The position numbers and the translations under genes are program-made. From positions 2,542,001 through 2,606,000 of the forward strand of contig NZ_CP030850.1 in NCBI RefSeq assembly GCF_003325355.1: DNA of 64,000 nucleotides, in the 5' to 3' direction. Of this stretch, positions 18,508 through 25,553 are shown in pieces (the first letter of the stretch is position 1; each line of letters opens with the position of its first letter). This DNA is from Runella rosea (GTDB taxonomy: Bacteria > Bacteroidota > Bacteroidia > Cytophagales > Spirosomataceae). The notes beneath the pieces are model-generated. The model worked only from the letters and a program-made list of their open reading frames with translations, ran no database searches and was not told the origin of the DNA.

Positions 18508-18628
18508 GCATTTCTATTCTTAATTTGCAATAATTCTATTATTTAGATTCTTTCTAATTAAATTTAGAAATTACCCATAAGTATAGCCACAAGGGTTATT
18601 TTTATTCAAAATCGAGCAAATTAAAAAC

Positions 18629-18680
18629 AAAAAGTACCATTCAGCCTAGTTTAGTTGTTCATGGCTAAATGGTACTTTTT
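18629..18680 (-). terminator. Terminator after tRNA-Cys
   Basis: An 18-bp inverted repeat (18629-18646 with 18663-18680, one G-U) has T-rich ends on both strands. It ends the rpsA/tRNA transcript before the act promoter. Confidence 0.85.
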
Positions 18681-18703
18681 TGAGAAAAGGCACTTTACTT
18701 TCG

Positions 18704-18774
18704 AGGTCCCGAGCGGATTCGAACCGCTGTACGAGCTTTTGCAGAGCTCTGCCTAGCCACTCGGCCACAGGACC
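18704..18774 (-). tRNA. tRNA-Cys (GCA)
   Basis: The 71-nt gene folds as a cloverleaf: acceptor GGTCCTG/CGGGACC (one G-U), D arm GGCCGAGTGGCTAGGC, anticodon stem GAGCT/AGCTC with loop CTGCAAA giving anticodon GCA, and T arm GCGGTTCGAATCCGC. The discriminator is T and CCA is not encoded. It lies 95 bp downstream of rpsA on the same strand and may be processed from the same RNA. Confidence 0.95.
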
Positions 18775-18787
18775 TTTTATTGTTTTT

Positions 18788-18848
18788 TAAATTGTTAGTC
18801 TGCTATGACTTTTTACAGCCGTAAATATCATAACAAACTAACAATTTA
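18788..18848 (-). repeat. Inverted repeat between rpsA and tRNA-Cys
   Basis: TAAATTGTTAGT (18788-18799) and ACTAACAATTTA (18837-18848) are perfect complements, and a smaller TTTAC/GTAAA stem lies in the loop. On the minus-strand RNA it is followed by an A run, not a U run, so it is not a normal terminator. It may be a processing structure upstream of the tRNA. Confidence 0.45.
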
Positions 18849-18868
18849 GCAAGTCAGGGATTGAAAAA

Positions 18869-20686
18869 TTACTCAGCAGACGCTTCTTTTGCTACTTTTT
18901 TAGTAGCCGCCGCTTTTTTCTTTTTCTCACCTTCTTCCATTTGTTCTTTCAAAGCAGAAAGTGCTTCCAAATCACCTAGAGTAGCTTTTTCAGCGTCTTT
19001 TGGTTTTTCAACTTTAGGAGCTTTTGGTTTTTCTTCAACCTTAGGCTCCTCTTTTTCCTGCCAAGTTTTTGTATGTGAAAGCACAATACGTTTTTCGTCT
19101 TTCAAGAATTCAGCTACTTTGAAATCAAGAGATTCTCCGATTTCTCCGACGGTTCCGTCTTCTTTCGCCAAGTTTTTAAGGATACATACTCCTTCGATAC
19201 CATAAGGTAATTCGAGCGTTGCTACTTTATCTCCTTTAGCAACGATTGTACATTTATGTACCGAACCTACCGCAAATACCGACTCAAAAGTATCCCAAGG
19301 ATTTTCTTCGAGGTGTTTGTGGCTCAAAGATAAACGGCGGTTGTCAGCATCCAATTCAAGAACCATTACTTCAAGTTCTTCACCTACTTTGATAAAGTCA
19401 CTTGGGTGTTTGATTTTCTTGGTCCAAGAAAGGTCAGATACGTGAACCAGACCATCGATACCTTCTTCGAGTTCAAGGAAGAGACCGAAGTTAGTCAAGT
19501 TACGAACAACGCCTTTATGAACGGTGCCTACTGCATATTTCTCAATAATTTCTTGACGAGTCCAAGGATCAGCGGTAAGTTGCTTTAAGCCAAGTGACAT
19601 TTTGCGCTCATTGCGGTCAAGGGTCAATACCACCGCTTCTACTTCATCACCAATCTTCAGGAAGTCTTGCGGGTTACGCAAGTGCTGAGACCATGACATT
19701 TCTGAAACGTGAATCAAACCTTCAACACCTGGCATGATTTCAAGGAATGCGCCGTAATCTGCTACGTTTACAACTTTACCTTTCACACGTGAACCGATTT
19801 CGATTTCTTGAGAAAGAGCTTCCCAAGGATGAGCCTGCAATTGCTTCATGCCCAATGAAATACGCTTCTTATCTTCGTCGAAGTCAAGAACTACAACGTT
19901 GATTTTTTGGTCAAGGTGCAACAAATCTGAAGGATCATTGATACGTCCCCATGAAATGTCGGTAATGTGCAACAAACCATCTACGCCACCAAGGTCGATA
20001 AATACCCCAAACTTGGTCATGTTTTTGATTACTCCTTCGAGTACCTGGCCACGCTCCAAGTTGGTAAGAATCTGCTGACGTTGTGCTTCGAGGTCTTTCT
20101 CGATCAATACTTTGTGTGAAACAACCACGTTGTTGTTGGCGTGATTGATTTTCACCACTTTCACTTCCATTTTCTTGCCAACGAAGATGTCGAAGTCACG
20201 AATTGGCTTAACGTCAATTTGTGAACCTGGCAAGAACGCTTCGATGCTGTAAATATCAACAATAAGACCACCTTTGGTACGACGTTTTACGAAACCGTCA
20301 ATCACCAAGTCATGATCAAATGATTTTTGAATATTATCCCAAGCAGTAATAACTCTCGCTTTTTTGCGAGAAAGCACTAACTGTCCGTTAGGGTCTTCCT
20401 GATTTTCAATGTATACTTCAATTTCGTCGCCGATTTTCAGGTCCGTCAAATCACGGAATTCTGAACGCGGTACGATACCGTCTGATTTTGAACCAATGTT
20501 CAAAATCACTTCGCGGTCATTCATACCGACCACGATTCCTTTTACTACCTCTTTTTCGGCAACGGGAGAGATTGTACCGTTGATAAGTTGCTCCAACTGG
20601 GCTTTTTCAGAAGCGGAATAACCACTACCAAAGCCTCTGTTGTCGGCTCTGTCCCAGTCAAAATCAGTTAATTGAGCTTTACTCAT
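18869..20686 (-). CDS. rpsA: 30S ribosomal protein S1
   Basis: S1 binds mRNA on the 30S subunit and helps initiation, which matters in Bacteroidota where Shine-Dalgarno sequences are rare. The 605-residue protein has six OB-fold S1 repeats (starting at about residues 46, 130, 213, 298, 384 and 470), with typical segments such as GVFIDLGGVDGLLHITDISW and GAFLEIMPGVEGLIHVSEMSW. It ends in a Lys/Glu/Ala-rich tail (about 545-605). The upstream region has a consensus promoter (20780-20810) and a leader hairpin (20717-20740). Confidence 0.95.
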   Translation of the reverse strand: MSKAQLTDFDWDRADNRGFGSGYSASEKAQLEQLINGTISPVAEKEVVKGIVVGMNDREVILNIGSKSDGIVPRSEFRDLTDLKIGDEIEVYIENQEDPNGQLVLSRKKARVITAWDNIQKSFDHDLVIDGFVKRRTKGGLIVDIYSIEAFLPGSQIDVKPIRDFDIFVGKKMEVKVVKINHANNNVVVSHKVLIEKDLEAQRQQILTNLERGQVLEGVIKNMTKFGVFIDLGGVDGLLHITDISWGRINDPSDLLHLDQKINVVVLDFDEDKKRISLGMKQLQAHPWEALSQEIEIGSRVKGKVVNVADYGAFLEIMPGVEGLIHVSEMSWSQHLRNPQDFLKIGDEVEAVVLTLDRNERKMSLGLKQLTADPWTRQEIIEKYAVGTVHKGVVRNLTNFGLFLELEEGIDGLVHVSDLSWTKKIKHPSDFIKVGEELEVMVLELDADNRRLSLSHKHLEENPWDTFESVFAVGSVHKCTIVAKGDKVATLELPYGIEGVCILKNLAKEDGTVGEIGESLDFKVAEFLKDEKRIVLSHTKTWQEKEEPKVEEKPKAPKVEKPKDAEKATLGDLEALSALKEQMEEGEKKKKAAATKKVAKEASAE

Positions 20687-20716
20687 AATGTAGTTTTGAA
20701 ATTGCCCTCTCGTACA

Positions 20717-20740
20717 TCAGCCAATGGGCAAAATGGCTGA
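20717..20740 (-). promoter_or_regulatory. Leader hairpin in the rpsA 5' UTR
   Basis: TCAGCCA (20717-20723) and TGGCTGA (20734-20740) form a 7-bp stem with a 10-nt loop, about 30 nt before the rpsA start. Escherichia coli rpsA is autoregulated through leader hairpins bound by S1; a similar role here is only a guess. Confidence 0.4.
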
Positions 20741-20779
20741 AATTTGGTGAAACAAACGATTGCCTTTGCAAACGGAGTG

Positions 20780-20810
20780 CAAAAGTAGAAAATCCCACCG
20801 GAAAAAGCAA
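20780..20810 (-). promoter_or_regulatory. Promoter of rpsA
   Basis: The minus strand shows TTGC (20810-20807), 19 nt, then TACTTTTG (20787-20780), a perfect -7 box. The start point would be near 20773, giving a leader of about 87 nt. Confidence 0.65.
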
Positions 20811-20816
20811 TTTTTT

Positions 20817-21329
20817 TTACGAGACCTTTTCTCTTTTTGAAAGAAAAGGCATCCACGAATCATCGGTAGCGCCAGAATAATCCCGTAAAAACATGATGAA
20901 AGAAGGTTTGAAGGGACGATGACGCATAGGCATTGACGCTTCTTCTGGGGTGTAATCGCCTTTGCGTGCATTGCAACGCTTGCAGGCCGTAACCAGATTG
21001 TCCCAACTGGTACGCCCACCGCGCGATTTTGGCAGAACATGGTCCAATGTCAATTCCCCATGCAAACCGCAGTAAACACACTGATGACCATCACGTTTGA
21101 AGATATTTTGTCGCGTCATCATTACGCCTTTGTATGGCAAGTGGATATAGCGATGGAGGCGAATGACCGTCGGCATAGGAAATTCCGTACTGACGGTGTG
21201 CAAAAAATAGTTTGAAGATTCCGCAACTAGTTCAGCCTTGTTGAGATAGACAAGCAAGAAGGCTTTCGGAACGGAGCAAATGCTCAACGCGGAGTAATCT
21301 TGGTTAAGGATTAAGACTTTCCTACCCAT
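20817..21329 (-). CDS. HNH endonuclease family protein
   Basis: The 170-residue protein has a C-terminal HNH domain: CVYC (about 84-87), LDHVLPKSRGG (about 95-105), the Asn in WDNLV and CKRCNARKG (about 115-123), so two CxxC zinc knuckles frame the catalytic HNH core. The N-terminal half (VLILNQDYSALSICSVPKAFLLVYLNKAELV) is typical of stand-alone housekeeping HNH proteins common in Bacteroidota and cyanobacteria, whose substrate is not known. It is a single gene, 130 bp upstream of rpsA and pointing the same way, with no phage or restriction genes nearby. Confidence 0.85.
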   Translation of the reverse strand: MGRKVLILNQDYSALSICSVPKAFLLVYLNKAELVAESSNYFLHTVSTEFPMPTVIRLHRYIHLPYKGVMMTRQNIFKRDGHQCVYCGLHGELTLDHVLPKSRGGRTSWDNLVTACKRCNARKGDYTPEEASMPMRHRPFKPSFIMFLRDYSGATDDSWMPFLSKREKVS

Positions 21330-21543
21330 ACCGTTACAAAGGGTTTTTTAGGTTTTCGAAAGTTACAATATTTATCGTAATAAACTGTCTGGTTTAAGTT
21401 TTGTTGTATTAAAAAATCTTTATTTACCCTTTCTCTTACATATAATTCACTCTTTGTCAAAATATTATCTCCATTTTGACTCCTACCGTCTCGATTCTTT
21501 TTATCCTTTTTTTTAGCCGTTTAACATTTTTTTTAATTAGACT

Positions 21544-21574
21544 CTTGCGCGCTGAACAGTGTTCATTATATTTG
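21544..21574 (+). promoter_or_regulatory. Promoter of the tetR operon with TetR operator in the spacer
   Basis: A CTTG (21544-21547) and a perfect -7 box TATATTTG (21567-21574) are 19 nt apart. The palindrome TGAACAGTGTTCA (21553-21565) fills the spacer, so a bound repressor would block the polymerase. A near-identical site precedes the tolC-type gene (23074-23086). Confidence 0.75.
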
Positions 21575-21611
21575 CATCGTTTATATTAAGTTAAGTATTT
21601 TGTATTGAACC

Positions 21612-22229
21612 ATGGGCATTCAGGAAAGAAAAGAACGGGAAAAGGAAGACATGCGGCGTCTGATTTTGGAGGCAGCCCGAAAATTATTTTTGGAACAAGG
21701 CTACGAAAAAACGAGCATTCGTAACATTGCCGATGCTATCGAATACAGCCCAGGCACGATTTATCTCTACTACAAAGACAAAAATGAATTGCTGTTTGCA
21801 TTGCACGAAGAAGCATTCTTAAAAATGATGCAGCAATTAATTACCGTGACGCATATAAGCGACCCTTTTGAAAGGTTGATTGAGATGGGGCACCAATACA
21901 TCAAATATGCTATCGAGAATCCCGAACTCTACGATTTGATGTTCATCATGCAAGCGCCTATGGAGACGCTCGCTTGTAGAGACGAAATTTGGGAAGATGG
22001 CTTAAAATCGTTTGGCCTCCTAAAATTGGTCATCGAAGATTGCGTAAAGGCGGGTTATTTTAAAGAAACCAATATTGAAATAATGGCCATGACTATCTGG
22101 GCTTATATGCACGGGCTGGTCACGATTTATCTCAAAAATCGAATGAGTATGTTTAAAGATGACCAGCAATTAGAACGTATTCAAGAGTCTTTTCAATTGT
22201 TTATCAAAATGATTAAAACGTCTTTGTAA
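21612..22229 (+). CDS. TetR/AcrR family transcriptional regulator
   Basis: The 205-residue protein has the TetR N-terminal DNA-binding domain (about 10-57: RRLILEAARKLFLEQGYEKTSIRNIADAIEYSPGTIYLYYKDKNELLFA, cut here by family convention) and an all-helical ligand domain behind it. It is the first gene of a plus-strand cluster leading to a full RND efflux system. The palindrome in its own promoter, repeated before the tolC-type gene, suggests it represses both itself and the pump. The inducer is unknown. Confidence 0.93.
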   Translation: MGIQERKEREKEDMRRLILEAARKLFLEQGYEKTSIRNIADAIEYSPGTIYLYYKDKNELLFALHEEAFLKMMQQLITVTHISDPFERLIEMGHQYIKYAIENPELYDLMFIMQAPMETLACRDEIWEDGLKSFGLLKLVIEDCVKAGYFKETNIEIMAMTIWAYMHGLVTIYLKNRMSMFKDDQQLERIQESFQLFIKMIKTSL

Positions 22230-22252
22230 CCGATTGCTAAATGTTTAATTCA

Positions 22253-22684
22253 ATGAAACCCATTCTTGCACTCATTGATATTTTGATTTTTGCATTCATC
22301 GCCTCCATTCACTTTTATTGGGCGTTTGGCGGGCGTCGCTGGAGTAAATTAGCCATTCCGACCTCAAGCGGTAGCCAACAAAAACCTTTGTTCACGCCAG
22401 GACCTTTGTCAACAATGGCCGTCGGAATAGGTCTTCTCTGCTTTGCGTGGATTCTTGCAGTGAAAGCGGGGTTTATAAATAGCTCGTTGCTGTCTGATAG
22501 CGCCATTACATATATTTCAATCGGCATTGCAATTATTTTTTTCCTCCGCGCCATTGGAGAATTCAACTACGTTGGTTTTTTCAAAAAAATAAAACAGACC
22601 GAATTTGGGCAAATGGATACTCGTTACTATTCTCCTTTATGCCTACTCATCAGCTTTATCATTCTCGTTATCAATTATTATTAA
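22253..22684 (+). CDS. DUF3995 small membrane protein
   Basis: The 143-residue integral membrane protein has four hydrophobic helices and the family segment ASIHFYWAFGGRRW near the N-terminus. The start is put at MKPILALID (22253); an ATG 12 bases upstream is the alternative. The function of DUF3995 is not known. It lies between tetR and DUF4260 with short gaps, so it is probably under the same repressor. Confidence 0.78.
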   Translation: MKPILALIDILIFAFIASIHFYWAFGGRRWSKLAIPTSSGSQQKPLFTPGPLSTMAVGIGLLCFAWILAVKAGFINSSLLSDSAITYISIGIAIIFFLRAIGEFNYVGFFKKIKQTEFGQMDTRYYSPLCLLISFIILVINYY

Positions 22685-22703
22685 AATCACTCTGTAAACA
22701 GCC

Positions 22704-23054
22704 ATGAAAACACTCCTCACTTTTGAAGACATCGGCGAATTTGTGCTCGCGGTGTTTTTGTTCAGCCGCCTAGAATATGCCTGGTGGTGGTTTCCCGCCC
22801 TTTTGTTACTCCCTGACCTAAGCATGATTGGCTACTTAATCAACACCCGAATCGGGGCTTATCTCTATAACTTCGTGCACCACAAAGCCCTGGGTATCGG
22901 CGTCGCTTTGGTTGGATTCGCTTTAACTTCTTCAATATTGATGTTAGCTGGAATTATCTTATTCGCGCATTCTGCCATGGATCGTATTTTTGGTTATGGT
23001 CTCAAATACACTGACTCCTTCAAGCATACGCATTTAGGATGGATTGGAAAATAA
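22704..23054 (+). CDS. DUF4260 small membrane protein
   Basis: The 116-residue protein has three to four hydrophobic helices. The N-terminal FEDIGEFVLAVFLFSRLEYAWWWF and the segment LLPDLSMIGYLINTRIGAYLYNFVHHKALG are typical of DUF4260, a family of unknown function. It is the last gene of the tetR-DUF3995-DUF4260 run and is followed after 19 bp by the second TetR operator. Confidence 0.82.
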   Translation: MKTLLTFEDIGEFVLAVFLFSRLEYAWWWFPALLLLPDLSMIGYLINTRIGAYLYNFVHHKALGIGVALVGFALTSSILMLAGIILFAHSAMDRIFGYGLKYTDSFKHTHLGWIGK

Positions 23055-23073
23055 CCTTTTTTTACCCTTTTAC

Positions 23074-23086
23074 TAAACACTGTTCA
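23074..23086 (+). promoter_or_regulatory. Second TetR operator, upstream of the tolC-type gene
   Basis: TAAACACTGTTCA matches the tetR palindrome TGAACAGTGTTCA at 11 of 13 bases, and the flanks agree as well (CT before, TT and a TAT downstream). It ends 11 bp before the start codon at 23098. Confidence 0.65.
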
Positions 23087-23097
23087 TTTTATAAGAT

Positions 23098-24447
23098 ATG
23101 ATAAGGATATACTTCACTATGTTTTTGCTCCTGATGAGCATCGGCATACAAGCCCAGCATTCGGCTATTTTGGAGGAATATGTTCAGGAAGGATTAAAAA
23201 ATAACCTCGCCCTGAAACAGGAGAATCTGGAAATTCAAAAAGTGCTCGAAAATATTCAACAGGCAAAAGCTTTGTTCTACCCTCGCGTCACTTTTGCGCC
23301 TACCTATTCGTTGGCTGCTGGTGGACGCCGGTTGCAGTTTCCCGTCGGCGATTTACTCAATCCAGTATACAGTACGCTCAATAAGCTAACACAAACAAGT
23401 GTATTTCCACAAATTGATAACGTTGACGAATTGTTGGCTCCCAACAACTTTCACGACACAAAAATCACCGTTCAGTATTCAATTTACAATCCTGAAGTTC
23501 AGTACAACTACCTGATACAGAAAACGCTACTGACCGCGCAGGAAGCCAAAAAGAAAGTGTACGAAAATGAACTTAGGTACACGATTGAGGGTGCATATTA
23601 TCAATATTTACAGGCATCAGAAGCCATTAAGATTTTTGGGAATGCACAAAAAACGCTCAATGAACTGGTACGCCTGAATCAGAAATTGGTCAACAATAAC
23701 GTACTAACCAAAGACGCCGTCATTGGGGCTGAATACGAAATCAGTAAACTAAATCAACAGCTGGCGGTAGCAACCAAAAACCGTGAAACGGCGAAGGCTT
23801 ACTTTAACTTTCTATTAAACAGAGAATTGAGCGCAGGGGTTTTGATTGACTCAACAAACCTGATTCCCGCAGCGGCCTATGAATCGTTAGATAAACTGAG
23901 TGAAACAGCCCTGCAAAACCGTCAGGAACTCAATCAACTCGACCAATCCATTTTAGCGTCTAAAACCGCCATTACCCTTCACGAAAAAGCCGCCAAACGT
24001 CCATCGGTGTTTATTGGTGGCAATACGGGTTTTCAGGGATTTGGCTATACATTCAATCAACAGGCATACGGAGTGGCGCAACTCGGATTGACTTGGGACT
24101 TGTTTAAAGGATATGAACGCAAATCGAAAATTCAAGGAGCCAAAATCCAGACCGAATTGCTAAAAACCAAAAAGCTAGAAGTAGAAAAACAGATTGAACT
24201 GCAAGTTACTCAGGCATTTTTGGAACTTCAGGCCACCCGAGAAAATCTAAAATTGGTTCAGGACGGCGTCAACAAAGCAACGCAATATTTCAGCGTCATT
24301 GACAGTCGATACCGAAACAACAATGTGCTTTACATTGAATGGATTAAAGCCCAAAACGAAGTCGTAACGGCTCAGTTGCAACAGTCGCTCGCGCGTTTTG
24401 ATGTGTTAATCAAACAATCTTTATTGAATAAAGTGACCGCCCACTAA
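23098..24447 (+). CDS. TolC family outer-membrane efflux protein
   Basis: The 449-residue protein has a signal peptide (cleavage near IQAQ, residues 18-20) and the long alpha-helical, coiled-coil pattern of TolC-type channels in two halves; residues about 150-240 and 355-445 are rich in heptads. It forms the outer-membrane duct of the tripartite pump. The gene overlaps the longest frame of the adaptor gene by one base, and its upstream region carries a TetR operator. Confidence 0.9.
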   Translation: MIRIYFTMFLLLMSIGIQAQHSAILEEYVQEGLKNNLALKQENLEIQKVLENIQQAKALFYPRVTFAPTYSLAAGGRRLQFPVGDLLNPVYSTLNKLTQTSVFPQIDNVDELLAPNNFHDTKITVQYSIYNPEVQYNYLIQKTLLTAQEAKKKVYENELRYTIEGAYYQYLQASEAIKIFGNAQKTLNELVRLNQKLVNNNVLTKDAVIGAEYEISKLNQQLAVATKNRETAKAYFNFLLNRELSAGVLIDSTNLIPAAAYESLDKLSETALQNRQELNQLDQSILASKTAITLHEKAAKRPSVFIGGNTGFQGFGYTFNQQAYGVAQLGLTWDLFKGYERKSKIQGAKIQTELLKTKKLEVEKQIELQVTQAFLELQATRENLKLVQDGVNKATQYFSVIDSRYRNNNVLYIEWIKAQNEVVTAQLQQSLARFDVLIKQSLLNKVTAH

Positions 24448-24494
24448 TGGAACCCATCTTCTCAAATAAAAATGATTTTATAACGCATACAATC

Positions 24495-25538
24495 ATGAAA
24501 CAATACTCATTCATCATCACCCTTTTTCTGCTTGCAGCCTGCGGAAAACAGGAAGAAAAAAAAGCCGACAACGCCATGGGCGACGAAACGGTCGTTCCTG
24601 TTAAACTTGAAAAAGTAGCGCAAACCGTTCGCTCCGAATCCATTACCGCCTCGGGCTTGGTCGCTTCGTCGGAAGAAGCCAAACTATCGTTTAAAATCGG
24701 GGGCATCATTCAAAAAATCTTTGTGGAAGAAGGACAAAAAGTCCGCAAGGGGCAAGTACTGGCTTCGCTAAACATGACCGAAATCGACGCGCAGGTGAGT
24801 CAGGCGAAATTCGGCGTTGAAAAAGCCGAGCGCGATTTTAAGCGTGTAGAGAATATGCTCAAAGATACTGCCGCTACGCTGGAACAAATGCAAAATGCTA
24901 CCACGGGCTTTGATGTTGCAAAACAAAGCCTGCAAATCGCGCAGTTTAACCGCTCTTATGCGCAAATCACTTCCCCGATTGACGGAGCCGTTATCAAAAA
25001 AATGGCCAATGAAGGCGAATTAACTGGACCAGGAACCCCTATTTTTTACATTACCTCCAATCGTCAAAGCGACTGGGTGGTGCGCGTGGGAGTTTCTGAC
25101 AAAGACTGGGCACGCTTGAAAGTAGGCGACAAAGCAAATGTTTCGTTGGATGCCTATCCATCCGAAACGTTTACGGGTACCGTTACAAAATTAGCTCCTG
25201 CCGCCGACCCCATGAACAAACTTTACGAAATTGAGGTCCGTATTAACCCCAATGGCCAACGATTTGCGTCCGGGCTTTTTGCCAAAGTAGAGCTTAAGCC
25301 CGTTCAGAATCGGAATTATATTATGGTACCCATTGAGGCCATTATTGAGGGCAACGGACAGGACGCTTTTGTGTACGTATTGGATGAATCGCGCAAGAAA
25401 GTGAAACGTCTGCCCATCCGAATCGGGTTTGTAGATGGCGATAAAGTACTGGTGACCAATGGCTTGGAAGGCATCACCGAGGTAGTCACCTCAGGAAGTG
25501 CTTTTCTGACCGAATCTTCCAACGTAATTATCAAATAG
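24495..25538 (+). CDS. RND efflux periplasmic adaptor lipoprotein (MFP)
   Basis: The adaptor joins the inner-membrane RND pump to the TolC channel. From the ATG at 24495 it has a lipoprotein signal with lipobox LLAAC, unlike the longer frame from 24447. The barrel-sandwich (lipoyl-like) halves are seen at GGIIQKIFVEEGQKVRKGQVLASL and ITSPIDGAVIKKMANEGEL, separated by a short helical hairpin, and a beta-barrel follows (about 200-275). It lies 48 bp after the tolC-type gene and 15 bp before the pump gene. Confidence 0.92.
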   Translation: MKQYSFIITLFLLAACGKQEEKKADNAMGDETVVPVKLEKVAQTVRSESITASGLVASSEEAKLSFKIGGIIQKIFVEEGQKVRKGQVLASLNMTEIDAQVSQAKFGVEKAERDFKRVENMLKDTAATLEQMQNATTGFDVAKQSLQIAQFNRSYAQITSPIDGAVIKKMANEGELTGPGTPIFYITSNRQSDWVVRVGVSDKDWARLKVGDKANVSLDAYPSETFTGTVTKLAPAADPMNKLYEIEVRINPNGQRFASGLFAKVELKPVQNRNYIMVPIEAIIEGNGQDAFVYVLDESRKKVKRLPIRIGFVDGDKVLVTNGLEGITEVVTSGSAFLTESSNVIIK

Positions 25539-25553
25539 ACCACACCTACACCG

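Noticed and set aside
20817-21329. Homing or phage-borne HNH nuclease
   Set aside because: No phage, intron or restriction genes are nearby, and this HNH type is a common single housekeeping gene in Bacteroidota.
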